DNA of 64,000 nucleotides from Legionella sp. (GTDB lineage Bacteria > Pseudomonadota > Gammaproteobacteria > Legionellales > Legionellaceae): assembly GCA_031291095.1 (NCBI GenBank), contig JARLJR010000135.1, positions 62,001-126,000 of the forward strand, given 5' to 3'. This document shows positions 1 to 9,411 of this stretch, piece by piece. The translations under genes were made by a program, and so were the position numbers. Under the pieces are notes generated by a model that was given only the letters and a program-made list of their open reading frames with translations, ran no database searches and was not told where the DNA came from. Position 1 is the first letter of the stretch, and the number at the start of each line of letters is the position of its first letter.

Positions 1-313
1 ATTATAACACGAACTCGCCATGAGCAAAAATAAACCACATAATCGAATCAATGGGGTCAGCCTCGATTTATTTCCATTTTTTATATGATTTAAACTTATG
101 CTCTTTGCCCTTTGAGAAATCTCACAATAATTACCCTAAGCAAAAATAGCCATCTAAAAAAATTACGAGACTACTTTATTAAAACCTGATATACATAATA
201 TCGGCATATTTTTTTATTTTAAGGATCAATAAATTTAAAAAAAGCCCTTAGTTTTCAAGAGAGTGTTTTTTCCTATAGTGAGTATATGAGTAATCGTTAA
301 GGATAATGATTTT
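1..313. other. Upstream region of the GntP permease; no gene seen
   Basis: AT-rich non-coding sequence. At about 50-80 it reads ggggtcagcctcgattta, which resembles the conserved ends found beside REP-associated (RAYT) transposases; no transposase is present here, so this may be an orphan palindromic remnant or chance. An AAGGA at 299-303 is the likely ribosome binding site of the gene starting at 314. No clear promoter hexamers were identified. Confidence 0.4.
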
Positions 314-1768
314 ATGGGTATTCTCGGTATCGTGCTTGGCTTGGCAATACTTATGTTTTTATCATTTCGTGGCTGGAGCATACTGCTGCTCGCTCCGACT
401 GCTGCGTTGATTGCCGCTTTATTTGCAGGAGAGCATTTGCTTGCCCATTGGACGCAGACGTTTATGGGGGCAACCGCGCAGTTTCTTGCTCAATTTTTCC
501 CTTTGTTTTTATTAGGCGCCCTATTCGGCAAATTGATGGATGATAGTGGTTCCGTCTCAGCAATTGCCGATTTTATGACGAGGCGACTGGGTAAGCAATA
601 CGCCATCCTGGCAGTTGTGTTAGCTGGTGCGTTGATCACTTATGGCGGTGTGAGCTTGTTCGTTGCATTTTTTGTGCTTGCGCCAATGGCCCAAGCCTTA
701 TTTCGTGCAGCAGCGATTCCGCGGCGCCTTATGCCCGCTACCATCGTATTAGGAACCTCCACATTCACGATGTCTGCCTTACCGGGCACGCCCTCTATTC
801 AAAATGCGATCCCCATGCCATTTTTTAATACTACGCCATTTGCAGCTCCAGGCCTGGGAATCATTGCCTCGATTATCATGCTAGGATTTGGGTTATGGTG
901 GCTTGGCAGAGCTGAAGCTGCGGCAAAACGCACAGGCGAACAATTCGGCGCAGGAGATTCGGTTCCGAGCGACAGCATCGCAACGGATCAACTGCTTCGA
1001 GAGCGCGCTACTAATGCGCGTGAATTCGATTTGGCCGAACTCAACCATGGATGCCATGGAAGCACTATGCCTTCTATTGGACTTGCCGTATTGCCTATTC
1101 TTGTGGTGATAGTTGTCAATTTTTTAATGTCTTTTGTGTTACTTCCCCACTTCGATGTGTCCTTTTTATCAAAAGAAAAATGGGGGCCCACAAGCCTTGC
1201 TGAGGTTGGTGGAGTCTGGGCTGTTGTTACGGCATTAGCCACAGCAATTCTGATTGTAATCATCACCAACCGTAAACGTCTACCTAATTTACGAGAAACT
1301 ATGGATGCCGGTGCGAATGCTTCGGTATTACCCGCTCTTAGTGTGGCGAGCCTAGTAGGTTTTGGTGCAGTGATCGCAGCGATGCCTGTGTTCGCTATTA
1401 TCCGTGAGGGCGTTTTAAATATCGGCGGTGGACTTCTGATTTCACTTTCAGCAGCAACCAATGTGCTTGCTGCATTAACAGGTTCTGCTACTGGAGGGCT
1501 GACCATTGCTCTTGATTCTCTTGGAGAAACCTTTTTAACTTTGGCCAATGCACAAGGGATCTCCCCTTCTTTATTGCATCGTGTCGCGGTGATTGGCTCA
1601 GGTACACTAGATAGCCTTCCTCACAATGGAGCCATCATAACGCTTCTTGCCGTTTGCCAATCATCTCATCGTGAAAGTTATTTCGATATTGTGGTACTTG
1701 GAATCATTGGGCCAATCATCGCGCTCATTACTGTCATTGGTCTTGGCTCAGCATTTGGCTCATTTTGA
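314..1768 (+). CDS. GntP-family permease (gluconate/organic acid:H+ symporter-like)
   Basis: A 484-residue, very hydrophobic inner-membrane protein with about a dozen predicted membrane segments starting at residue 1. The TYGGVSLFVAFFVLAPMA and LGTSTFTMSALPGTPSIQNA stretches are typical of the GntP/CitMHS ion-transporter superfamily, where paired discontinuous helices bind the substrate. A hydrophilic loop of about 60 residues (about 200-255) separates the two halves. The family imports gluconate or related sugar acids or hydroxy-acids with protons; the substrate cannot be read from sequence. ATG start with AAGGA 10 bases upstream. It stands alone: no gluconate kinase or regulator adjoins. 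Length is slightly above the usual 440-450 because of the central loop. Confidence 0.85.
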   Translation: MGILGIVLGLAILMFLSFRGWSILLLAPTAALIAALFAGEHLLAHWTQTFMGATAQFLAQFFPLFLLGALFGKLMDDSGSVSAIADFMTRRLGKQYAILAVVLAGALITYGGVSLFVAFFVLAPMAQALFRAAAIPRRLMPATIVLGTSTFTMSALPGTPSIQNAIPMPFFNTTPFAAPGLGIIASIIMLGFGLWWLGRAEAAAKRTGEQFGAGDSVPSDSIATDQLLRERATNAREFDLAELNHGCHGSTMPSIGLAVLPILVVIVVNFLMSFVLLPHFDVSFLSKEKWGPTSLAEVGGVWAVVTALATAILIVIITNRKRLPNLRETMDAGANASVLPALSVASLVGFGAVIAAMPVFAIIREGVLNIGGGLLISLSAATNVLAALTGSATGGLTIALDSLGETFLTLANAQGISPSLLHRVAVIGSGTLDSLPHNGAIITLLAVCQSSHRESYFDIVVLGIIGPIIALITVIGLGSAFGSF

Positions 1769-1817
1769 ATTGAATCAGATGAGTTTGTACCATTAGAAAA
1801 GCGCATTGGGAAATAAT

Positions 1818-2381
1818 ATGAAGGAATTACCACAAAATTTTATCGTAAAGATTCACGACCTCATCGATTTGGTCGTGGCTCCCAAACAAAATCCATTTTC
1901 CAACTACGAACCAGAATATACTGGAAAAGCGGCTTTACCGCACGCCATTCGCCGATGGGACTCTGCGGGATGCAAGGATTTTTCTAACATAATTATTCAT
2001 TTGCCAAGTCAAAAAGTAGAACAAACAGATAAAAATAAAGTAAGTAAAATGTTTTATCACTATATAAAAAATCGCCTTGAAGAAAATAAAGATAATATGT
2101 TTTTATTTCGTCGAGCTCTGACTCGCTCGTTCCGTAATGCGATTATTTTCCTCACCTTTTGTATGATCTTGGTTAGTATACTCAACGCACCCTCGATGCT
2201 ACCTAATATGCCTATATTAAGAAGTGTTTTAACAGAAGGATTTACCGTTATTGGTTGGGTAGCATTATGGCGACCAGTGGAACTTCTTCTCAATGATCTG
2301 GGCATATTAAGAAAAGAAAGCACTATTTATCACAAATTGCTCGCAGCTGATATACAATTAGTACCCGATGATAGTTTCTAA
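1818..2381 (+). CDS. Small membrane protein of unknown function
   Basis: 187 residues from the ATG at 1818 (MKELPQNF), preferred over a TTG at 1806 because GGGA at 1808-1811 gives normal ribosome-binding spacing to 1818. The first half is soluble and basic. Residues about 112-130 and 138-155 are two hydrophobic helices (FLTFCMILVSIL and the segment ending FTVIGWVALW), followed by a short cytosolic tail. It lies 50 bases after the permease and may be co-transcribed with it. It converges on the RND operon with a gap of only 20 bases. I do not recognise the family. Confidence 0.7.
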   Translation: MKELPQNFIVKIHDLIDLVVAPKQNPFSNYEPEYTGKAALPHAIRRWDSAGCKDFSNIIIHLPSQKVEQTDKNKVSKMFYHYIKNRLEENKDNMFLFRRALTRSFRNAIIFLTFCMILVSILNAPSMLPNMPILRSVLTEGFTVIGWVALWRPVELLLNDLGILRKESTIYHKLLAADIQLVPDDSF

Positions 2382-2401
2382 TACGCGCACACCCATCGGG
2401 C

Positions 2402-5400
2402 CTATTGTTCCGGTTTAATTCGATACAAAATGCAATAAAATACGGGCACTAAAAACATTGTGAGGATTGCGCCAAAGGCTAATCCAAACATAATGGTTAC
2501 TGCAAGTGAAACCCAAAATACATCTTGTAATAAGGGAATTACGCCTAAAATAGTAGTTGCTGCAGAGTTGACGACTGGAGACAAACGACTGACCGCAGCA
2601 GAACACACGGCTTTATAAGGAGACATTCCTGCAAGTTGATTCGCATTTATTTGATCTAAAAGAACCACAGAATTTTTAATCATCATTCCTGAGAGACTCA
2701 TCGCCCCCAATAAGGCAATAAATCCAAACGGCACTTGAGTTGTGATAAGACCTATGGTTACACCAATCATCACAAAAGGAATAAGTGCGATAATAATTAA
2801 AGGCGGACGATAAGAGTTAAATAAAAAAACAATCATAATAAGCATCACCAGCACGGTAGGAAATAAACCGGGGATTAAGGCTTCTTGTGACTCACGGCTG
2901 CTTCTGTATTCACCATCCCACGTCAAGGTATACCCGGGTGGCAATTTGATTTTCTCAAACTGCGGCAAAATGCTTTCCCTTAGTGTATTTGTGGTTACTG
3001 ATTTAGGCGAGGCTTGTACGGTGATGGCTCGTCGACGATCCCAACGCCAGATAATAGAATTTACCCACTCCAGGCGAACTCCATCAAGAACTTGCGTCGC
3101 AGGAATAGTCTCTTTATTAAATAAGGAACTCACTTGAATTAAAGCCAGATTCACCGCCGCATTTTTTCGCTCTTCCTCAGGAGAACGCAAAACAATGGGA
3201 ATTAAACTGTCGCCTTCACGGTACAATCCCAGAAGGAGGCCATCATACGCGCGTCGAAAAGCCTGAGCTAAATCAGGTAGAGTAACTCCTGCCCACCGTC
3301 CGCGCTCCTCCTGATATTCCGGTGTAATTTGTAATACCGGATCGCGCCAATTTGTGCTCACGTCAATAGCATTAGGATTGGCTCTAAGAATAGCCATTCC
3401 TTGTGCAGACAAATCACGCAGAATTTCAGGATCGGCGTTCGCAGGGCCACTGAAACGTGCCGATATTCGCCAATTATTAAAAGCCCCTACCGAATATTTG
3501 CGTACCCGAACCATCGATTGTGGGAACTCGGTCTTACTCCAAGCCGGAATAGTATCAATCAAACGATCTATATCCGCTAAGCTTGAGGTATTAACCACCA
3601 ATTGCGCAAAAGAAGAATAAGGAAATTCTGCGGCTACCGGTAGATAAAAACGTGGCGGTCCTTGTCCAATAAAAGTGCTTACACTCTTAATCCCAGGATC
3701 GTTTAGAAGCTTTTGTTCTAAAGTTTTAAGATCTTCTGAGACCTGTTGAATCCGAGTTCCCTCAGGTGCCCAATAATCAATAGTGAATTGCAACCGAGAA
3801 GCATCCGGAAAAAACATGATGGGCACAAAACGAAATCCATAAAAAGAAAACGCCAGCAAAACAAACATTAAAAGCGAAAAAGCAAAGCGATAATGCAGCG
3901 TCTTAATTAATAATCGCTTAAATACTTGAAAAAAACGCCCACTATAAGCTTGTTCAGCATTTACTTCTTTTTTAGGATTGGGAATAAAAGCCAAACACAT
4001 TAAAGGGGTTATTGTTTGTGAGAGAATCCAGCTGATAAGTAAGGCGGTGGTAACCACGGTAAATAAACTACCCGCATATTCGCCCGTATCATTCGTTGAT
4101 GCAAAAATTGGATAAAACGCCATCGAGGCAACGATGGTGGCTGCAAACAATGGCCATGCAGAATACTGTGATGACTCAACTGCTGCTTGTTCACGTGCCA
4201 TGCCCTTAGAAAGCCGCGTCATAAATCCGTCCACAACAACTATAGCATTGTCTACCGCCCCTCCCATAGCAATAATGAGCGCGCCTAAAGAAACCCGTTG
4301 CAAATCGATTCCTAAAATGAGCATTACAATGAACGTACCAAGGATGGCTAAAATTAATCCAGAGACGCCAATAATCATGCCCGCACGCAAACCCATAGTG
4401 AGGGTTAGTACCGCCAATACGATAACTACGGCCTCAAGCAAATTAACCATAAAAGAATGAATGGATTCACCCACAATATCGGATTGCCAAGAGATTTTAT
4501 GAACTTCAATGCCATGAGGTAGATGAGCCTTCAGCTCTTTTAATCGCTGAGTGATGTCATGCCCTACTTGAATCGCATTCACGCCGGCTAGAGGTGATAT
4601 TGCAATTCCTATAGATTGTAAACCTGAATAGCGCATGAGCTGCTGTGGTGGATCACTATACCCTTCCCAAACCGTCGCAAAATCACGAATTCGCACAAGC
4701 TCATTATTTTTTTTCTGACCAACTCCACTTAATAAAGGAGAAATGGTTAAATTAGCAATTGCATCTACCGAATTAACTTCGCCAGTGGGTGCTATGCGCA
4801 TCCGTTGTTGCTGATAATCCACCGATCCCGCATCAACTACTTGATTTTGAAGTTTTAAAGTTCTTTGTAAATCCGTTCGCGAAATACCTAATGCTGAGTA
4901 TTGAGAATTGCTAATATCTACATAAATTCGTTTTTGTTGCACACCCCATAGATCCACACGAGCAACTCCGGGAACGATACTTAACTCTCGTTGTAACTCC
5001 TTGGAATAATGTTTTAATTCTCGATACGAAAACCCATCCGAACTGACTGCTAATAAAAAACCAAAAACGTTGCCAAAATCGTCACCCACCATGGGTGGAT
5101 TAGCCCCCGGCGGAAGCATTGGAGATACATCTTGAATTTTTTTGCGTAGCTTGTCCCAAACTTGAGGCAAGCGGTCAGACCAATAATGGCTTTTGATATC
5201 AATCTGGATAATGGATAAACCAGGACGAGAAATAGAAGAAATGTCTTTAACCTCAGACATTTCCTGAATTTTCTTTTCAATACGATCAGTAACCTCAAGC
5301 TCTACTTGTTCTGCACTCGCTCCAGGATATTGAGTAGTTACTATAGCGGTTTTGACCGTAAACTCAGGATCTTCCAATCGCCCTAAATTCAAAAAACTAA

Positions 5401-5482
5401 AACAACCAGCCACTATCAAAATAAAAACCATAAAATAAGTTGCTTGTTTTTTTTGAATAGCCAGTTCAGCCAAATTAAACAT
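2402..5482 (-). CDS. RND efflux transporter permease subunit (AcrB-like, HAE family)
   Basis: 1026 residues, the usual length for an RND pump. It has an N-terminal membrane helix at about 14-32, a large periplasmic porter loop, a helix bundle, a second periplasmic loop and a final helix bundle. The proton-relay helix reads VDNAIVVVDG, so the first Asp of the AcrB DD pair is kept while the second is Asn. The partner Lys is present in GMMIKNSVVLLDQ. With the adaptor gene just upstream (4-base gap) it forms a tripartite pump that would expel drugs, dyes or metabolites from periplasm or inner membrane. No outer-membrane TolC-type gene is nearby, so the pump must borrow one. Substrate unknown. Confidence 0.93.
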   Translation of the reverse strand: MFNLAELAIQKKQATYFMVFILIVAGCFSFLNLGRLEDPEFTVKTAIVTTQYPGASAEQVELEVTDRIEKKIQEMSEVKDISSISRPGLSIIQIDIKSHYWSDRLPQVWDKLRKKIQDVSPMLPPGANPPMVGDDFGNVFGFLLAVSSDGFSYRELKHYSKELQRELSIVPGVARVDLWGVQQKRIYVDISNSQYSALGISRTDLQRTLKLQNQVVDAGSVDYQQQRMRIAPTGEVNSVDAIANLTISPLLSGVGQKKNNELVRIRDFATVWEGYSDPPQQLMRYSGLQSIGIAISPLAGVNAIQVGHDITQRLKELKAHLPHGIEVHKISWQSDIVGESIHSFMVNLLEAVVIVLAVLTLTMGLRAGMIIGVSGLILAILGTFIVMLILGIDLQRVSLGALIIAMGGAVDNAIVVVDGFMTRLSKGMAREQAAVESSQYSAWPLFAATIVASMAFYPIFASTNDTGEYAGSLFTVVTTALLISWILSQTITPLMCLAFIPNPKKEVNAEQAYSGRFFQVFKRLLIKTLHYRFAFSLLMFVLLAFSFYGFRFVPIMFFPDASRLQFTIDYWAPEGTRIQQVSEDLKTLEQKLLNDPGIKSVSTFIGQGPPRFYLPVAAEFPYSSFAQLVVNTSSLADIDRLIDTIPAWSKTEFPQSMVRVRKYSVGAFNNWRISARFSGPANADPEILRDLSAQGMAILRANPNAIDVSTNWRDPVLQITPEYQEERGRWAGVTLPDLAQAFRRAYDGLLLGLYREGDSLIPIVLRSPEEERKNAAVNLALIQVSSLFNKETIPATQVLDGVRLEWVNSIIWRWDRRRAITVQASPKSVTTNTLRESILPQFEKIKLPPGYTLTWDGEYRSSRESQEALIPGLFPTVLVMLIMIVFLFNSYRPPLIIIALIPFVMIGVTIGLITTQVPFGFIALLGAMSLSGMMIKNSVVLLDQINANQLAGMSPYKAVCSAAVSRLSPVVNSAATTILGVIPLLQDVFWVSLAVTIMFGLAFGAILTMFLVPVFYCILYRIKPEQ

Positions 5483-5486
5483 AGGA

Positions 5487-6566
5487 TCATTTATCCTGTG
5501 GGTTTAATAGAGTAACTACGTCCCCATCTTGTAACGAGTGGACCCCCGCAATAACCACCAAATCTCCTGGTTTAATTCCATCGCTAACAGATACGCCTGT
5601 TGCGGTTAGTGCTCCGGGAATCACCAGTTGCCGATGAATTTTTTTAGTTTTTTTATCGATAATCCAAACATAAGTTTTCTTTTCAATCCCCGGTGAAAAT
5701 AGTGCAGAGCGTGGAAGCGTGAGTAGCGTCTTGCTTGATTTGCTTTGGGAGGCAAGATTCCCTGACGCATTACCCGCCATCCCAGGCAAAATTTCTATCG
5801 TAGTAGGTTGTTTCATAGTTAAAGTAACGGGATAAGTACGCGTGTCAGTTGATGCCTCGTAGCTGATGTCTTTAATCGTTGCAGGAATTACAACTTGTGG
5901 GAAGGCATCAAATTGAACAGTAATATCGGTTACCGCAGCGATCCGACTAATAATTGTTTCTGGAATTTGAACTACCATGTCAATGTGTGACGTATCGAGT
6001 ATACGAGCAATTGTTTGGTTTGCGGTTACTGTTTGATGATTTTTAACTGAAATACTGGCAATACGACCTGTAAATGGCGCTTTAAGGACCGTGTCTGTTA
6101 GTGCTTTTTTAGCCAGATCAACATTCGTATTGGAAACAGTCGATTTTGTTTTCAAAAGCTCATAATCCGATTGAGAAATATGACCGCCTTTGATTAATTG
6201 TTGGGCTCTTCTAAGATTTTGCTCATCTCGTTTGGCTTCGGCTTGAGCTGAGCTTAATCGAGCCACAAATTCACGAGAATCAAGTTGCGCAATAAGCTGG
6301 CCTTGCTGAACCAATGCACCTACCTGGATAGGACGCTCAATCAATAGCCCGGGAACCTTAAAAGATAAATCAACTTCTTGATCCGCTTGCGCCCTACCTG
6401 GAAAAGATCGCCTCATCACATTGTTTTGTGCAGTGACAACGATTGCTTTTACAGGCCTAACTATAGGGGCTTCCGGCTTTTTTTGGTTCTCACAAGCAAT
6501 CAGAAAAAAAGAATTAAGAGCCACTACTCCTAGAACCCGAGCAAACGAGTTTATTCCTTTTTTCAT
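5487..6566 (-). CDS. RND efflux periplasmic adaptor (membrane fusion lipoprotein)
   Basis: 359 residues. A lipoprotein signal ends in the lipobox LIAC with Cys25. Then come a biotinyl-lipoyl-like half (RPIQVGALVQQGQLIAQLD), an alpha-hairpin rich in Q/A/K (about 100-150), a second lipoyl half (VLKAPFTGRIASISVKNHQT), a beta-barrel and a membrane-proximal domain ending in GVHSLQDGDVV. This is the HlyD/AcrA type that bridges the pump to an outer-membrane channel. First gene of a two-gene operon with the permease. AAGGGAT on the minus strand just ahead of the ATG is a good ribosome binding site. Confidence 0.92.
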   Translation of the reverse strand: MKKGINSFARVLGVVALNSFFLIACENQKKPEAPIVRPVKAIVVTAQNNVMRRSFPGRAQADQEVDLSFKVPGLLIERPIQVGALVQQGQLIAQLDSREFVARLSSAQAEAKRDEQNLRRAQQLIKGGHISQSDYELLKTKSTVSNTNVDLAKKALTDTVLKAPFTGRIASISVKNHQTVTANQTIARILDTSHIDMVVQIPETIISRIAAVTDITVQFDAFPQVVIPATIKDISYEASTDTRTYPVTLTMKQPTTIEILPGMAGNASGNLASQSKSSKTLLTLPRSALFSPGIEKKTYVWIIDKKTKKIHRQLVIPGALTATGVSVSDGIKPGDLVVIAGVHSLQDGDVVTLLNPQDK

Positions 6567-7216
6567 AGAAAATATCCCTTTTATTATTCACCTACCGTAA
6601 TCCGTGGCATAAAAAATTATCGAAATTAATACGGTAATCAATTATTAATAATAAATCATCCTAGCATATATTTAGCAATGTCACCTAAGAAATAATAGCT
6701 CCCATGCAAATGCGACTATTACCCCTGTAATGGATTATGCGCAGTGCTTTTCGCGACATATTCCAAATATGTCGACAAAAATAGGAAATATCGACTTGTT
6801 TACCGCATCGACATGCGGCTAAAAACTTTTTCTGATTAAGGACTGTAGGCAATAATAACGTTTCCATTCCTATATAAAAAAACACTGCTAAAGAGCCGTC
6901 ATACAAATGATTCTGACGATTTTGCTGGAGCTTATGCTATTGTATTTGGTTGGTGTAAAAAATCAGAAAATCAATAAGAAACCCTTTGTTTATAAAACAA
7001 AAAATCATATTTCAAGAATTGAAATATTTAACAAATAGCTATTCAAAACTTTACATTCTTCCTCATTGAGAAATAAATAGCGCTAAAACAGTTTACTTGC
7101 AGGATTATAAAAACATACCCATTATTCTTATAGAAATACAACAGGAGAATTGGGGGATCCTCTATGAATAAAAAGGTGAGGATCCCTCAGGCCACGGGCT
7201 CAACCTACGCTTATTT
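6567..7216. other. 650-base region without a convincing gene; holds a decayed operator array
   Basis: AT-rich. It contains the divergent promoter space of the RND operon, the inverted-repeat cluster at 6754-6815 (listed separately) and a 9-bp-stem hairpin at about 7154-7188 (gggatcctc / gaggatccc). Short open frames here have no family features and are treated as chance. Confidence 0.5.
6754..6815. promoter_or_regulatory. Decayed copy of the Fic operator array
   Basis: 6754-6774 is a perfect 21-base palindrome (cgacatatt, 3-base spacer, aatatgtcg). It continues with a tgtcgacaaaa-type stretch, tatcgac at 6790 and taccgcatcgacat at 6801-6814. The same order of words occurs at 9485-9546 before the Fic gene. 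Spacing between units is shortened by about 13 bases compared with the intact array. No gene follows it, so it is probably a relic of a duplicated or rearranged promoter. Seen directly; the function is inferred. Confidence 0.6.
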
Positions 7217-7630
7217 TTACGAAATACGCCATGTAATTGTGCCTGGTAGGCCTGATAAATAACTGCCTGCTTGAGTGGAATAATCAAGATTTAAAGTGGT
7301 AGAATCTTGAGGTTGTCCTCCAAGGTCTCCTGCAGCAGGAAAACCACAATAATCTTGCCAAGAATAAAACTTAACAATTTCATTATCGCACATGTAAGTC
7401 AGAAGAACTCCTATACCTATATTATTTTGACTGGCTCTAATAATAGAGCTGGATTGACCAGCAGGGATGGTCATAGCAATATTTTCGCTTGGTAAAGTTC
7501 CATAATAGATTACTTTATTTTTGAAAGTACAATTGTGGGTACTGTTATTCATAATCTTTATATTTAGGTCTCCACAGCTGGCATGAATAGCAGAAGAGGT
7601 TAATAGTAAACTCAATACGAGCAGTTTCAT
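7217..7630 (-). CDS. Small secreted cysteine-containing protein, unknown function
   Basis: 137 residues. A clear cleavable signal peptide (KLLVLSLLLTSSAIHA, cleavage expected near residue 18) is followed by a beta-rich, N/T/S-rich mature domain. It has five cysteines after the cleavage site, consistent with disulfides in a periplasmic or secreted protein. The C-terminus ends in TITWRIS, a typical final beta strand. It stands alone in the AT-rich accessory region between the RND operon and the ssrA island. I recognise no family. ATG start at 7630 with only a weak ribosome site. Confidence 0.6.
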   Translation of the reverse strand: MKLLVLSLLLTSSAIHASCGDLNIKIMNNSTHNCTFKNKVIYYGTLPSENIAMTIPAGQSSSIIRASQNNIGIGVLLTYMCDNEIVKFYSWQDYCGFPAAGDLGGQPQDSTTLNLDYSTQAGSYLSGLPGTITWRIS

Positions 7631-8178
7631 TTTTTTTCCTAGTTAAGAGTAAATGGAAGAGGAACGGCGGATTATATAATAATTATTTTTTATTACTACA
7701 CATTGCCTCACTAATTGACGAATAGGTGGGGTTATAATCGAAGCATATTTACTTTGGATAAAGGACAATAGAATCTTAAGACTTCAGACGTTAAACAATC
7801 TAGGGATGAGTGAGTTATTTCATTATAGTAATAAAGATTGCAGCATTTAAAACTCCATGATTTATCAGGGATGAACGGATTGACATTTTCGGGCCAGAGC
7901 CCCTGCTTATTCTTAGCTAGTCAATTGATTCTTCGACATTCTTACGATGTGTAAATAATAACTCTATGATGTGAGCAATTTATTAGAGTGCACCATGAAT
8001 TACCTTAAGCTATTTTAATTCCAGCATTTTAAAATTGTACTTATAATTAATCTTCGATTTTTGGCACTCCATTTCATTGCATAGGAGACTTTACTCAGTC
8101 GTAACGAATTAAGATTTTTTGGTTTTCACTCCCTGAATCGATTTTGCTTCTTAGACAATGTAAGTAAAATGATTCATT
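7631..8178. other. About 550 bases without a supported gene
   Basis: AT-rich, stop codons in all frames, no recognisable protein fragment, RNA gene or mobile-element end. Confidence 0.4.
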
Positions 8179-8214
8179 AAAAAATGAGGCCAGCCTTATA
8201 GAAAGCCTGGCCTC
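8179..8214 (-). terminator. Rho-independent terminator (minus strand)
   Basis: On the minus strand an 8-bp GC-rich stem (gaggccag / ctggcctc) is followed at once by attttttaatg. It lies just after the stop of the short gene at 8222-8536, which supports that gene having once been transcribed. Confidence 0.75.
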
Positions 8215-8221
8215 GTGAAAG

Positions 8222-8536
8222 CTATTGGCTGTTAATATTATATTGAACTGCCCCCATTTTACGTTTTTTTTCTATAGCATAATCGCCTTGAGGTGAGTTA
8301 TCAGTGTGTTCGCAGAAGCCAACGTTATTTTCTAAAGTATACTTAATTTTCACGGTTTTGCTGGGTAAAGAAATTGAATGAAGAGTAAACTCCCCTGTCA
8401 CTGGTAAATCTTGATTACTGCGATTAATTGTAAATACTTGCTCTGATTTATGGTTTAATTTTTCAAAAACGGCTGGCTGAATTTCTGCTCCATTTAATTT
8501 AATTGTTGTCACCAATAAATCATCTGCATCCATCAC
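8222..8536 (-). pseudogene. Remnant or short gene of unknown function, with its terminator
   Basis: About 103 codons on the minus strand starting MDADDLLVTTIKLNGAEI, with a beta-rich pattern (VTGEFTLHSISLPSKTVKIKYTL is split by turns). The open frame continues upstream for only a dozen codons to a TGA. There is no signal peptide and no good ribosome site. The text reads like the C-terminal domain of a larger protein whose 5' part has been lost. The intact terminator downstream favours a real former gene over chance. A complete small protein starting at the GTG/ATG near 8533-8536 is the alternative. Confidence 0.45.
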
Positions 8537-8690
8537 AAGACGTAGAGACTGAGGAAATTTCTGTCACTAATACTGATGCAATAACGACTAATTTTAATTA
8601 GTTTATTTTATTACCCTATCTTTGTTAATTACAAAGATCATTGTATTCCATTCGATATAAAAGCCAACTTTTTATTGACCAATGCATATT

Positions 8691-8730
8691 AAAAAAAGGA
8701 TTAATTGTCAAAATTATTGACAATTAATCC
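8691..8730 (-). terminator. Strong rho-independent terminator (minus strand)
   Basis: A perfect 13-bp stem (ggattaattgtca / tgacaattaatcc, 7-base loop, 8698-8730) is followed on the minus strand by seven T residues. There is no intact gene upstream on that strand, so it is an orphan terminator marking a decayed gene. Confidence 0.75.
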
Positions 8731-9283
8731 AGTAAATGCTGGGAATTTTGGCGAAGATACAAATAAGGCTTTACAAGAATTCCGCGGGAAATTTTTATCA
8801 ATAACGGGATAGAATGGGGCTGAATACGCCTTCACGAAGAAATATCGAATCCCTTAGATACAGAGTTTATTTGCTCATCCTTATTCCTTATGGGAAAGGA
8901 AGTTTAATTAAGATACAAATGGTAAAGTTGGGCTCTATTTACAAAAAATACCTCTGTGACAAGTTCTACTCTTCTTGAAGTAGGAACAAATTAAATACTC
9001 TCCTTAGAAAAATACGAGGATATAGATCCCACTTGAACTTGAATACAGGGTGTTCTGGCTAGGAAACGAATCTCGAGTTAAAAAAGTAGTACTATGATAA
9101 TTAAAACTGAAGGCTAGACCTGGGAATCTTGCTATTAATTAATCGTTAAATGAAATAAGTAGATGGATGCCTAAACATAAATAGCAATCTCTCTAGCTGT
9201 GATGCTTAATATAACATTAAGTTTAGAAAATTATCCAAGGGTCTAAGATCTGGAAAAACTCTTTGAAAGAAATAAAATAACTT

Positions 9284-9300
9284 AGTTATTGTGGCGGCGG
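9284..9300. other. Candidate distal attachment site of the ssrA island (weak)
   Basis: ttattgtggcggcgg resembles, with gaps, the sequence at the 3' end of ssrA (ttaattggtggaggcggcgg at 13376-13395) in the same orientation. Putative integrase arm sites start 60 bases further in. The match is short and imperfect, so this is a suggestion only. Confidence 0.25.
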
Positions 9301-9360
9301 CTATTTAATTTGCAAACTAATTGTTTGATTTTTAATGCATTTATTTTCTATAAATTTAAA

Positions 9361-9383
9361 TATACCCCCATTTATACCCCCAG
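9361..9383. repeat. Tandem tatacccccat repeats, candidate integrase arm-type sites
   Basis: Two direct copies of tatacccccat/g, 12 bases apart. The same atacccccaa word occurs around the integrase start (13217-13270), at the other end of the proposed island. Paired direct repeats near both element ends are what arm-type binding sites of P4-like integrases look like; the role is inferred. Confidence 0.45.
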
Positions 9384-9411
9384 TAACATCTCTTGTCTTT
9401 AATTTATTATA

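Larger units (their letters stand above)
8537..9360. other. About 800 bases of gene-poor, probably decayed DNA
   Basis: No open frame of interest on either strand. On the minus strand a short frame ending in the words YLYLRQNSQHLLD stops exactly at a strong minus-strand terminator (8691-8730). This suggests the 3' end of a lost gene somewhere in 8731-9280. No family could be assigned. The possible distal attachment site at about 9284-9300 lies at the right end. Confidence 0.4.

Noticed and set aside
988-1548. 186-codon minus-strand open frame opposite the GntP permease
   Set aside because: Shadow of the permease; low-complexity S/T/A/R composition, no family features, no ribosome site.
6685-6906. 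73-codon minus-strand frame
   Set aside because: Runs through the inverted-repeat array, has odd composition and no ribosome site.
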